From: Mucilaginibacter sp. UR6-1
GTDB lineage: Bacteria > Bacteroidota > Bacteroidia > Sphingobacteriales > Sphingobacteriaceae
Direction of reading: 5' to 3'
Length of the DNA: 64,000 nt
Assembly: GCF_020880975.1 (NCBI RefSeq)
Contig: NZ_JAJIWP010000002.1
Location: 868,001 to 932,000, forward strand
A program made the translations under genes and the position numbers. Each line of letters opens with the position of its first letter. Position 1 is the stretch's first letter. Below the pieces are notes generated by a model. The model was not told where the DNA came from, searched no databases, and saw only the letters and a program-made list of their open reading frames with translations. Positions 25,775 through 34,856 of this stretch are shown piece after piece.

Positions 25775-28700
25775 CTACAGGGCAACCCTGGTGTTTTCTT
25801 TATGATGAATGGCATTCATAAGCCGCTCGTTCTGCAACAGCCCGGAATGAACGATAGCACCTAAGTGAGCCGTTTCTGATTCCAAAACTTTATGAAAGTA
25901 GAGGTTGCTTTCAGTGGGATTATTCAAACCCAAATTACCTAATGCCATCAGGTAAAGGCAATGGGTTTTGTTCTTCATGTCAAGGTCGCTGTCAAACACC
26001 ATCAGGTCAGGCAGGGAAACCGCAAAGTAGTCGATCCTGATATGATCGTTCATGTGCTGATGCCCATATGCGACCAATCGCTTGAATAATTCACCGGCAT
26101 GTTGTGATTCGCCGGTTTTGAGCAGGCACAAACCCTGGTAGAATATTTTTTCCGGTGGCGAATCATTGTAAAAGACAGCGGCACTCGGTTCTTCGTCACC
26201 CGATGTTCCGGCTTGCCAGGCAGCGGTTGCTTCCGCTTCCATTCCCATTCCCCGGTAAGCACAGCCCAGCCAAAAATAAATGTCATTGTCCCGGGTTCCC
26301 GGCAGTTTTCCTTCCCCTAAATTTTCCGGATAGCGGAGGCTTTGTTGCAATCTTTCAACTGCTGCTTTGTACTCTCCTGCAAGTATCAGCTTCTTCGCCA
26401 TTTCGGTCAGGCTGAAGATATATTGGGCAGACACTTTGCCTTCGCCACCTTCCCACGGGTGAAATTTTCGTTGCATCAGTAATTCAAAAGCCTGTTCTGT
26501 GTGTCCGAGTAAGTTGTGTAAAGTCACGATTTCCAGGTAAAGGTCATCACGTTCGATGGCCGTTAACCTGTTTTCTTCTAAAAAGCGGAGACGGAATTCA
26601 GGTGTTTTGTTGATGCGTTTGTATAACTGGTCAAGTTCCAGCAATACCCGTGCATCGGCCTTGTCTAAGGCAAAGGCTTTCTCAAGATGGAACAGTGCCG
26701 CTTCCGGATTGCCGGACTTATTGAACAAGGCAATACCGAGGTTGCGGTTTACCGTTGGGAAATCACTATCCAGTTGATATGACCTCGTCCAATATTCGAT
26801 GGCCTGGCTATATTGTCTTTTATCATAGTAGAGATTGCCCAGGTAGTAATTTGCTTTGGCTGAATTTTCGTTTCTTTTAACGGCATGTTCCAGCACGATG
26901 ATGTCATGCAGGCGATTAGGGAAGCAATAATCCGGGGACGCTTTTTCTGCGTCGAGGAGATATTGATCACTAATTTGGTGATTCTTAAGGCCACTGCTTG
27001 CATAAGCTCTGTAATAGTCAATAAGCGGATCTTTAGCTTCGTTTTCTCCGGCCAGGTTCAGAATCTCCCTGACATCATTATAAGCATAGATGTCCAGGTA
27101 TTCTATCGCGCATTCGATCAGGTTAAAATTGGTCCGCCGGCTTCTGTTTAATAAGTTGTGCAGTGTAGCTTTCGCTTTGTCTGTATCGCCGGCCTTTGTG
27201 TAGGTGGCAGCCAGGGCGTATAACACACCATAATTAAAACGGTCACGTTCTATAGCTTGTTCAGCTATAAAAATAGCTTCATCAAATTTACCCAGTGCGG
27301 TAAGCGCCTCTACTTTGATGAGGTAGGCACGGCCGTTACGTGCATTCCGGTCCAATGCCCAGTTGATGTGCTCAAGCGCTTTTTGGTAATGGCCGCGCTG
27401 CATGTCAATCTTGGCTACGTAGTGGTAGGCCGCATCTTGCCAGGCGCTGTTCCAGGTGGCTTTGAAAAAGGCATCGTAAGCTTCATGCATTCTGCCCTGA
27501 TAGAACAGGCTTAATCCCAAATTGAAATAGGGTTCGCCGTCATAAGGGTTCGGATTTCGGACGGTCAGCGCTTCGACGGCTGTCCGGAAGTAGCCTTCGG
27601 CTTTATCAAACCTGCCGCGTTTCAGGTACCATGCACCCAAAGCATTATTGTTGCGAATATCTTTTGCATTTAATTCCAACGCTTTTTCATAGTAGGGCAC
27701 CGGGCTGAAGGTAGCATGGCGGTATTGCTCCAGGTGCTGTCCTGTCAGAAACAGTTCTTCGGTAGTCTGTAACTCCTCCGGAAACAAGGCAGGTACCGCT
27801 GCTTTTGGAATGTCTTTTTCTGCCTGTTTTACAAAATGGTCAAGCAGAAGGTTGTTCTTACTATCGTGTATGGTAACGGTGATAAGCTCACTGTTAACCG
27901 GCTGCTCCGCCTGCCATTGATACCGGTAAACCTCACTTGCCTTTAAGGATATGGCTTGCTCAAAAAGCACCTGTTCTCCGCTGTTAACGGCGATCCGCAG
28001 ATCGTTCAGCGCGGTGGTCGCGAATAAGCTGATCGCGACAGCGCCGCCATTCACCTGAACACTGAGCAGCAGGTCTTTATTGGCGTTGCTGATCAGGCCG
28101 AGCTCGCGATACGGTAAAAAGTATTGGGTAAAAGTTTTTTCCTCAAAGGGCATCAGCCAGGTAAAGTCAGGCTGATTGTCGGTAAACACCCCGGTCATCA
28201 GTTCAATGTATGGCCCGTCTTCATCAGTGAGGTTGCGGTCCCAGGCCACGCCAAAATCACCATTACCCCAGGTCCATTGCTTTTTACCCGGCGAAACGTG
28301 GTGATCGGCAACATGCAGCATGCCTGCCTGGGTGTCATGCTCGTAGCCACCTACAAAATCGTATGATGAGTTAACGGCCATATAAGAGGTGGGCACCGGG
28401 ATATTCTTGTACATGGATATATCAGTACCGGGACTGTAATCAACCTTGTAATATGTACCGGTCGCTATCGGGAATGAGGATACATCGCGCTTGCCGTGAT
28501 CAAATACCGCGTTAACATCGGGCGGAAATACGGACTGATAATGGTCGTTGACTTTGACAGCGGGATTTGCCCACCATAAAAATGTTTGCGGCAAAGGGGT
28601 AGCGTTAAATAACTTTGCTTTGATTTCCAGGTAAGCATAATCCGGATGCAGGGTAAAGCCAGCCATGCCTTTGGTATGAAACATCTTCTCCAGTTCGCTC

Positions 28701-29137
28701 ACCCAAACGGTTATACTGCCGTCGGCATTATGTTCAATATCAAAATCGACCGGATCAAACGTACTTGGGCGATGGTGTTGTGGCCAGTTAAATTCAATAC
28801 CGCCCGATATCCAGGGGCCGCAAAGACCCACCAGCGCCGGTTTGATGACTTGATTGTAGTAGATAAAATGCCTTTCGCGTATCTTGTCATAGGCCATTTG
28901 CACGCGTCCGCCCAGTTCGGGCAAAATCATGATCTTCAAATAGGCATTCTCTAAAAATACACCCGTGTAATCACGGTCTTGTTTTTCGTCAAATATTTTT
29001 TCGATAACGGGATTGGGATATACCACCCCGCTGCTGCCCTGATAAACCCGCTTTTCAAAAAACATGGGGTTTTTATCAGGGGTCCCGATGCCATAGGTCG
29101 GGATAATAACTTTCTCTATCCAGGCTTTTACTTCCAT
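25775..29137 (-). CDS. DUF5107 domain and TPR-repeat protein
   Basis: 1120 aa, no signal peptide. The N-terminal part (about 40-350) matches the DUF5107 pattern, with GGRVQMAYDK and GPWISGGIEFNWPQHHRP; a mutarotase-like sugar-binding sandwich is the probable fold (family inference). A linker precedes about ten TPR units from residue 490 to the end (for example NNALGAWYLKRGRFDKAEGYF). Such proteins recur beside sugar transporters and PULs in Bacteroidota. It starts 13 bp after the MFS gene, so the two form an operon. Its biochemical role is not established by sequence; it may act on imported oligosaccharides in the cytoplasm. Confidence 0.82.
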   Translation of the reverse strand: MEVKAWIEKVIIPTYGIGTPDKNPMFFEKRVYQGSSGVVYPNPVIEKIFDEKQDRDYTGVFLENAYLKIMILPELGGRVQMAYDKIRERHFIYYNQVIKPALVGLCGPWISGGIEFNWPQHHRPSTFDPVDFDIEHNADGSITVWVSELEKMFHTKGMAGFTLHPDYAYLEIKAKLFNATPLPQTFLWWANPAVKVNDHYQSVFPPDVNAVFDHGKRDVSSFPIATGTYYKVDYSPGTDISMYKNIPVPTSYMAVNSSYDFVGGYEHDTQAGMLHVADHHVSPGKKQWTWGNGDFGVAWDRNLTDEDGPYIELMTGVFTDNQPDFTWLMPFEEKTFTQYFLPYRELGLISNANKDLLLSVQVNGGAVAISLFATTALNDLRIAVNSGEQVLFEQAISLKASEVYRYQWQAEQPVNSELITVTIHDSKNNLLLDHFVKQAEKDIPKAAVPALFPEELQTTEELFLTGQHLEQYRHATFSPVPYYEKALELNAKDIRNNNALGAWYLKRGRFDKAEGYFRTAVEALTVRNPNPYDGEPYFNLGLSLFYQGRMHEAYDAFFKATWNSAWQDAAYHYVAKIDMQRGHYQKALEHINWALDRNARNGRAYLIKVEALTALGKFDEAIFIAEQAIERDRFNYGVLYALAATYTKAGDTDKAKATLHNLLNRSRRTNFNLIECAIEYLDIYAYNDVREILNLAGENEAKDPLIDYYRAYASSGLKNHQISDQYLLDAEKASPDYCFPNRLHDIIVLEHAVKRNENSAKANYYLGNLYYDKRQYSQAIEYWTRSYQLDSDFPTVNRNLGIALFNKSGNPEAALFHLEKAFALDKADARVLLELDQLYKRINKTPEFRLRFLEENRLTAIERDDLYLEIVTLHNLLGHTEQAFELLMQRKFHPWEGGEGKVSAQYIFSLTEMAKKLILAGEYKAAVERLQQSLRYPENLGEGKLPGTRDNDIYFWLGCAYRGMGMEAEATAAWQAGTSGDEEPSAAVFYNDSPPEKIFYQGLCLLKTGESQHAGELFKRLVAYGHQHMNDHIRIDYFAVSLPDLMVFDSDLDMKNKTHCLYLMALGNLGLNNPTESNLYFHKVLESETAHLGAIVHSGLLQNERLMNAIHHKENTRVAL

Positions 29138-29150
29138 TTTTTATAGGTTA

Positions 29151-30497
29151 TTAATGTGCTGAAAAATGTGATTCTAATTCTTCGAGGCTTTGCCCCTTCG
29201 TTTCTTTAACTTTAAGCCTGATAAATACAAAACCGGCCAGGCATATCCCTGAGTACAAATAAAACGGGCCGAAAGTGCCAAGCGATTTTGCCAGTATCGG
29301 GAAGGTAAACACCAGGATAAAATAGGCGCCCCAAAGGCACAGGATAGCGAATGAAGATGCCTTGCCCCGTATATGGTTAGGGAAGATCTCGGAAATGATC
29401 ACCCAGGTAACAGGTGCCAGGGATGTGGCGTATACGGCGATAGCCAGCAAAACGAATAACGAGATCCATGCTGCCGGGGCCTGGTTGCGCAGCAGTATGG
29501 CCAGCACCAGGTAACTAAAGCTTAACGCAATTGAGCCGTACATGATAAGCGGCTTTCTGCCAAGCTTATCCACCTGCCACATAGCGAAAAGGGTAAAAAG
29601 TGTGTTTACTATGCCAATGATAACGGTTTCCCATAATTGCCGGTCAAGGTCGGCGCCTACAGCGCTAAAGATGGTTGATGTGTAGTTGAAAACTACGTTA
29701 ATGCCGCAGAGCTGCTGAAAAACTGCCAGTGTAACCCCGATGAGCAGTGCCGGCCTCACCGCCTTTGAGAACAGGCCACCGGAAGGTGTCTTCACTTCTT
29801 GCAGTGATCTGCTGCCAACTTCATCGATCAGTGTATTTGCATATGCTGCACCGCTGATCTTCGTGAAGGTGATCCTGGCTTTTTCAATTTGCCCTCTACC
29901 GGCCTGCCAGCGCGGGCTTTCAGGCAAAAAGAGCACACCTGCCATAAAAAGCAGCGATGGCACTACGCCAAGACCGAACATCCATCGCCAGGCGTCAGGG
30001 TCCATATCGGCAAGCGAATAGTTGACCAGGTTGGTAATGAGTATCCCCAGTACCACCGTGAGCTGATTGATGGCGACATTGCGTCCCCGAACGGCTGCGG
30101 GTGATATTTCGGAGATGTAAAGCGGACTGAGCATGGATGACATTCCAACGCCAATGCCCGCCGCGAAGCGAAACAGGACAAATACAGTCAACGTGCCTGA
30201 AAGTGCCATAGCGATAGATGATAGGGCAAATATCGCCGCAGAAACGAGCAGTGCCGGCCGGCGGCCATATTGATCCGCCAGTTTTCCGGCGATCAGGCAG
30301 CCGCACATGCAGCCCAGCGCAAGCGAGCCGGTAAGAAAACCTTCACCAAGCGCGGTTAACTGGAACTGCGGTTTCAAAAACGGCAAGGCTCCGGAAATAA
30401 CGGCAAAGTCAAAACCGAACAGGTAACCGCCCAATGCCGAAACAAATGATATGAACAGTATATAAGAATGGTTGTATTTTTCAGGTACAGATAGCAT
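29151..30497 (-). CDS. sugar porter MFS transporter
   Basis: 448 aa, 12 predicted membrane segments. Sugar porter signatures: GRRPAL after TM2, RFAAGIGVGMSSMLSPLYISE, the PESPRW motif (about 192-197) before the central loop, and QQLCGINVVFNY in TM7. Probably proton-sugar symport of a monosaccharide such as xylose, arabinose or galactose (inference). First gene of an operon with DUF5107-TPR and divergent from the AraC regulator at 30667. Confidence 0.92.
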   Translation of the reverse strand: MLSVPEKYNHSYILFISFVSALGGYLFGFDFAVISGALPFLKPQFQLTALGEGFLTGSLALGCMCGCLIAGKLADQYGRRPALLVSAAIFALSSIAMALSGTLTVFVLFRFAAGIGVGMSSMLSPLYISEISPAAVRGRNVAINQLTVVLGILITNLVNYSLADMDPDAWRWMFGLGVVPSLLFMAGVLFLPESPRWQAGRGQIEKARITFTKISGAAYANTLIDEVGSRSLQEVKTPSGGLFSKAVRPALLIGVTLAVFQQLCGINVVFNYTSTIFSAVGADLDRQLWETVIIGIVNTLFTLFAMWQVDKLGRKPLIMYGSIALSFSYLVLAILLRNQAPAAWISLFVLLAIAVYATSLAPVTWVIISEIFPNHIRGKASSFAILCLWGAYFILVFTFPILAKSLGTFGPFYLYSGICLAGFVFIRLKVKETKGQSLEELESHFSAH

Positions 30498-30528
30498 AAT
30501 CGGTAATTATAAATGGTGATGTAATTTT

Positions 30529-30589
30529 CGAAATATTCAACCGATGTTTTATGGAGTAAATTCGGTTTTAGCTGGACTATTTTCTTATT
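30529..30589 (-). promoter_or_regulatory. sugar transporter promoter and candidate AraC operator
   Basis: Minus strand: AATAAGAAAATAGTCCAGCT (30589-30570) and TACTCCATA (30558-30550), whose TAGTCCA/TACTCCA cores are 21 bp apart, followed by 13 bp and a weak -7 box ATATTTCG (30536-30529). The 20-mer and the 13-bp gap match the site upstream of the SusC-like gene. A separate perfect -7 box TATATTTG (30615-30622, plus strand) serves the AraC gene. Confidence 0.55.
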
Positions 30590-30666
30590 TTTATAGGTGT
30601 TGCACCCGTCTGAATATATTTGAACTGATATCGACCAGCAATACGACCTAATTAACGCAGTGCTAT

Positions 30667-31569
30667 ATGATGAACTTTAAAAAAGATGGTTTTGATGGAC
30701 AACGGGCCATTGTTATTCCCCGCTCCATACAAAACAGGTTTTGCGCGGATAGTCCAACGATCGGAGGAGCCTTTATTACCGACATCGGCTATTATCCCAA
30801 GGCCCGGCTGCACAAAAGAAAGCGGGCGCAGGGTGCCGAACAGAATATTTTGATTTATTGTGTGGAAGGAAAAGGTTCCGTCATTATTAAAAATACGCCA
30901 TATAAAATATTGCCGGGCGACTTTTTTATCATCCCGCATGGGACGGCGCATTCATACGAGGCCAGTGAGGATAGCCCCTGGACCATCTATTGGTGCCATT
31001 TTAAGGGTGCGCAGTCAGACGCGTTGCTGCAAGTGCTTTTGGGGAAATCAGACAGTTATAAATCCAGCATTGTTTTTCTTCAGGAAAGGATCGATCTCTT
31101 TGACAGGCTTTATACTTCTCTTGAACAAGGTTATAGTATGGAGAATCTCACCTATATCAATCTTGTCTTCCTGCAATTTTTGAATACATTTCTTTTTAGC
31201 GACCGTGTCACCACACACAAGCCGGATAAATATGGCGACCTGTATGAAAGATCCATCAATTTTATGCAGGAGAATGTCGGACAGGAACTTACCTTGTCGG
31301 AGCTCGCGGAAGCAGTTCACTTGTCTGTCAGTCACTTCTCGGCGGTTTTTAAGAAAAAAACGGGTTTTTCGCCGATAGAGTATTTTAACCACCTGAAGAT
31401 CCAGAAGGCTTGCCAGTACCTGCAATTTACCCGCTTGCGCATCAGGGAGATCGCTTTTAGGGTTGGGATCGAAGACCCGTTCTATTTCTCCCGCTTGTTT
31501 ACCAAAACCATGGGTTTCGCACCCAGGGAATACCGGGAAACACGATACTCCCTGGATAAGCATGACTAA
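30667..31569 (+). CDS. AraC-family regulator with cupin sugar-binding domain
   Basis: 300 aa. N-terminal cupin of the AraC_binding type (about 30-160, with ILIYCVEGKGSV and LPGDFFIIPHGTAHSYEA), then an AraC HTH (about 195-292, LSELAEAVHLSVSHFSAVFKKKTGFSPIEYF and IAFRVGIEDPFYFSRLF). This differs from the two redox-linked AraC groups here and is the type that senses sugars (AraC, RhaS, XylR-like; family knowledge). It is divergent from the sugar porter, and probably activates both the transporter and the PUL operon. Confidence 0.93.
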   Translation: MMNFKKDGFDGQRAIVIPRSIQNRFCADSPTIGGAFITDIGYYPKARLHKRKRAQGAEQNILIYCVEGKGSVIIKNTPYKILPGDFFIIPHGTAHSYEASEDSPWTIYWCHFKGAQSDALLQVLLGKSDSYKSSIVFLQERIDLFDRLYTSLEQGYSMENLTYINLVFLQFLNTFLFSDRVTTHKPDKYGDLYERSINFMQENVGQELTLSELAEAVHLSVSHFSAVFKKKTGFSPIEYFNHLKIQKACQYLQFTRLRIREIAFRVGIEDPFYFSRLFTKTMGFAPREYRETRYSLDKHD

Positions 31570-31769
31570 TTGATAATTTTTAGTCGAAATTATGGCGGCC
31601 CTTTAGAAGCTTTCAGGAAAACGCTTAGTGATAAATTATTTTTTTTGAATCTGCAAAATTATAGTCTTGACAATCTATACTACATCCAACCGATAGAAAA
31701 ATCATGCATGATCAAGTAAAAAACTAATTGTTGAGATTTTTCGTAAAATAAAGTTACAGTATCAAGAAA

Positions 31770-32783
31770 ATGGAAATTAAAGCTCAGGAGGCTACACCCG
31801 AACAAAAAGCAACTATCAAAAAGTTGCATAATGACGATGTTAAAAAATCAAAGATAGGTACTTATATTACAGGTGCTGTTACCTGCATCATCGTTATTTT
31901 CCTGATCCGACTGAAGATCTTCAATTTCATAGGCTCATATCATGAGTTATTTGACCACCTTCTTTTTGCAGGCGCCTGCAGCTTTGCAATCCTTATCATA
32001 TCTACCTTTATACAAACCCAGATAGCCAAAGCCGCATTTGATAAAGGATTATTATATAACCTGATACAGGTTACACGACTGGTTACTTACATCGTTATCA
32101 TATTTATATTCATTTCTTTTTTGAACGCCAACTGGTATACGGCAGCGGTGTCACTCGGTCTAATCTCCTTGTTGCTGGGCTTTGCTTTACAAACGCCTAT
32201 CGCTTCACTGATCGGATGGTTCTACATCATTATGCGGGGCCCATTCAAGGTAGGTGACCGGATACAGGTTGGAAGTTTTAACGGTGATGTTGTGGAAATA
32301 AATTTTTTAGATACTACGCTTTGGGAATTTGCCGGGAACCTGATGAGCAGTGATCTGCCCAGCGGCAGGCTGATCAGGTTTCCGAACAGCCTTATCTTTC
32401 AAAACCAGGTTTACAATTACTCATGGCAAAAATTACCCCTGGTATGGAATGAGGTATCATTTTATATTACATTCAACAGTGACCTGGACTGGGTTGAGCA
32501 TACGGTGCGTAAAGCCTGCCTGGAACAACTGGACGCCAAGACGAAGGAGAGCATACCGGATATGCGTGATCAGATCTCTGAGGTACTGGTAGAAGACTTT
32601 GAGATCAAAGAATTTCCTTTCGTAAATTTCAGGATCCATCAGAATAACTGGGTAGAAGTACTGCTCATCTATATCGTTAACCCAAAACAATCCTCTCAAA
32701 CCCGAAGTAAGATAGTCAGAGCGGTGATCGCGGAAATGTTAAAGGAGCCCACAAAGGTTTCATTTGTATCTGAAGGAAGTTAA
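31770..32783 (+). CDS. MscS-family mechanosensitive ion channel
   Basis: 337 aa. Three or four membrane segments (about 30-50, 62-85, 95-125, 128-150) lead into the MscS pore helix and beta domain: LLLGFALQTPIASLIGWFYI, RGPFKVGDRIQVG, and RFPNSLIFQNQVYNYS. The C-terminal alpha/beta vestibule follows. It releases solutes on membrane tension. The 200 bp upstream, back to 31570, contain no feature I recognise. A terminator follows at 32795-32822, shared with the converging PA2169-type gene. Confidence 0.92.
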   Translation: MEIKAQEATPEQKATIKKLHNDDVKKSKIGTYITGAVTCIIVIFLIRLKIFNFIGSYHELFDHLLFAGACSFAILIISTFIQTQIAKAAFDKGLLYNLIQVTRLVTYIVIIFIFISFLNANWYTAAVSLGLISLLLGFALQTPIASLIGWFYIIMRGPFKVGDRIQVGSFNGDVVEINFLDTTLWEFAGNLMSSDLPSGRLIRFPNSLIFQNQVYNYSWQKLPLVWNEVSFYITFNSDLDWVEHTVRKACLEQLDAKTKESIPDMRDQISEVLVEDFEIKEFPFVNFRIHQNNWVEVLLIYIVNPKQSSQTRSKIVRAVIAEMLKEPTKVSFVSEGS

Positions 32784-32794
32784 TTTGTAAATGA

Positions 32795-32822
32795 TAAAGG
32801 GTTGCTTTTTGGCAACCCTTTA
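32795..32822. terminator. bidirectional terminator
   Basis: Stem TAAAGGGTTGC / GCAACCCTTTA with loop TTTTTG, between the converging mscS-like and PA2169-type genes. A/T-rich ends on both sides let it serve both strands. Confidence 0.8.
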
Positions 32823-32825
32823 TGT

Positions 32826-33305
32826 TTAACTATTTTCCTGAACTATCCGTGATTCGATCTCTGACAGGGCAGATCTGATACCTTCCCTTTGTTCGGTAAG
32901 TAATGTTATATGATCTGCATGGTCTGTATAATCCGCAATGCATGTATCATATTTCTGTAATGCGGCTTTTTCGCCGGTGGTAATGGCGCTAAGTATCGCT
33001 TTATCCTCTTTACTGCTCAGCGCCTGTTTAATGGTAAGCCATGTTCGGTGTATGCCGCCCAGAATCCCTCCATTATCATTCTCAGCATCCTCACCGTGTA
33101 GCGCGATGTGTTCTTTTAATTCGGCTGCGTAAACGATACGTTCGCCTGAAAGTTTTGAAAATAATGCTTTCAACTCAGGGTTTTCTGTTGCTTCGGAGGC
33201 AGACTGGTAACCTTCCTTTCCGTCATTAACTAATTCCAGTATTTCTTTAAGGTCATTAATAACCTCCATTTTGCTTTTTAAGGATGATGAATTGATGGTT
33301 TCCAT
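32826..33305 (-). CDS. PA2169-type four-helix-bundle protein (DUF2383)
   Basis: 159 aa from the ATG at 33305 (METINSSS). A longer form from 33347 would add 14 residues but has no better support. The all-helical sequence has the family pattern NDLKEILELVNDGKEGYQSA in the first helix pair and HEGDAEN/GGIHRTW-like loops after the second. It is ferritin-like in fold and carries acidic residues, but its function is not established. It is divergent from the DAC-like gene at 33455. Confidence 0.88.
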   Translation of the reverse strand: METINSSSLKSKMEVINDLKEILELVNDGKEGYQSASEATENPELKALFSKLSGERIVYAAELKEHIALHGEDAENDNGGILGGIHRTWLTIKQALSSKEDKAILSAITTGEKAALQKYDTCIADYTDHADHITLLTEQREGIRSALSEIESRIVQENS

Positions 33306-33454
33306 AGTTTCTTGATGTTTCGCTGTATATGGCAAAAACTCAGCCAACTTAGGTAGACCCCGATAGGGTGATGATTAAACAAAAATTATAATGCATCCGT
33401 TGCAACTTTTACACCGTATGTTTTGTTGAATGGCATATATTTAAATCAGGATCA

Positions 33455-34786
33455 ATGGGCTTGTTGAACGCTAAACCGAAAGACCTCGCACTTCATGTGT
33501 TGGAAAAACTTCAGCATACTAAGTTGTCTCTCCCCGCTCCACCGTTAAGTGTTTTGGAAGACCTTTTTGAATGTCTCTTTTTTACCAGTATGCGTACCGA
33601 AGAAAGTGACCTGGTTAAAGTAACCGTCACGCTGATCGACCCGGAAAATCCTGATCCCAAACCACCTAAGCAAATTGTTGCGGAACGTTGGAGCTGCGTT
33701 AAGTTTGATCTCCCGTTAGAAATGACGATCAAGTCGCTGGTTAAACTTTCCAAAGCTTCTGATCCGTCAAGTACATCACTTGCCGTTTATTATGACCAGC
33801 AAGGCAAATTGTTTATCTGGGGAATGATCGATCAGGCCATCCATTATCAAAATTTTTTGAATTACGAATCAGAATCCGGCTCTGAACAACCCGGTCTGTT
33901 TCAGGTAAGCATCAATGATATTGGCACATTGAATGTACTTTTTGACTATGAACTTTTAGCCACACTTAAACAGAATGTGCTGGTGCCGCGCTATCTGGAT
34001 GTATTTACCATCGGGCCGGTATCTAAAATATTAAAAGCGAATGCTGCGCACCTTAAATCAGAATTGGAAACTTTTTTGTTAGCCTCGCATAAAGAGGAAT
34101 ATTTTGAAGACTGGGAAGCTTTTATGGACGGGATCTGGATACAGATATTATCAAGGTTGTTACTTCGCATTCAAAACTATCATCACGGCGGAGCGATCCT
34201 GATCACTGATGATCATAACGAGATCGATGTAAAGTATAAGGTACGGTATGACCGGCTGAAATTTGCCATCAGCAATTATGCAAAAGAAACCGTCAATAAT
34301 TATGTTGCTGAAACAATGATCGATGACCATATCAGCAGCGGTAAGAAAGCCATCGCCAAGAACTGGTATCTGGAAGAATCGCGATCCTTGTTTGCCAAAA
34401 AAGAAATAGCTGATGAGATCAAAGGATGTATTTCTTTTCTGGCTTCGCACACTTGTGTTGATGGTGTTCTGCTATTCTCACGGGATATGGTCTCTCAGGG
34501 ATTTGGCGGCGTACTGAAAACAAGAAGAATGCCGAGAAAGATATTTGTTTCCCCAACAGCGACCGCAAGTCCCAAAAGTTTAATACCTGCAGATCCCAGC
34601 CATTTTGGTACAAGGCATCGTTCAATGATCGCTTATTGCTGGAACCATCCCGGCAGTCTTGGATTGGTCATCTCGCAGGACGGAGAGATCAGGGCATTTC
34701 ATCGGATTGACGAAAAGCTGATCATGTGGGAAAATATTAAGACGCAGCAATTTTTAAAGAGCAAAAAACTTAAACGGCGGAATTGA
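33455..34786 (+). CDS. putative diadenylate cyclase (DAC-domain) protein with N-terminal sensor domain
   Basis: 443 aa, soluble. The C-terminal part (about 310-425) looks like a DisA_N/DAC nucleotidyl cyclase domain: VDGV at residues 335-338 stands where DisA-type enzymes have DGA, and GTRHRS at 385-390 matches the RHR motif; the spacing between them and the following LVISQDGEI strand also fit. The N-terminal 300 residues resemble the sensor domains that precede DAC domains in some bacteria (HHGGAILITDD at about 242-252). Expected product is c-di-AMP or a related cyclic dinucleotide (inference). Monocistronic, downstream of an MscS channel, which fits osmotic signalling. The Ala to Val change in DGA should be checked. 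Confidence 0.72.
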   Translation: MGLLNAKPKDLALHVLEKLQHTKLSLPAPPLSVLEDLFECLFFTSMRTEESDLVKVTVTLIDPENPDPKPPKQIVAERWSCVKFDLPLEMTIKSLVKLSKASDPSSTSLAVYYDQQGKLFIWGMIDQAIHYQNFLNYESESGSEQPGLFQVSINDIGTLNVLFDYELLATLKQNVLVPRYLDVFTIGPVSKILKANAAHLKSELETFLLASHKEEYFEDWEAFMDGIWIQILSRLLLRIQNYHHGGAILITDDHNEIDVKYKVRYDRLKFAISNYAKETVNNYVAETMIDDHISSGKKAIAKNWYLEESRSLFAKKEIADEIKGCISFLASHTCVDGVLLFSRDMVSQGFGGVLKTRRMPRKIFVSPTATASPKSLIPADPSHFGTRHRSMIAYCWNHPGSLGLVISQDGEIRAFHRIDEKLIMWENIKTQQFLKSKKLKRRN

Positions 34787-34856
34787 TTAAGTTGCAGTTG
34801 CATTTAATTATTGCTGATTTCTACTGTTCGCATATCGTCTAAATAGAGATCTTTAA

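Noticed and set aside
31048..31563. 171-codon minus-strand frame inside the cupin-type AraC gene
   Set aside because: Antisense of conserved AraC sequence, with no family resemblance of its own.
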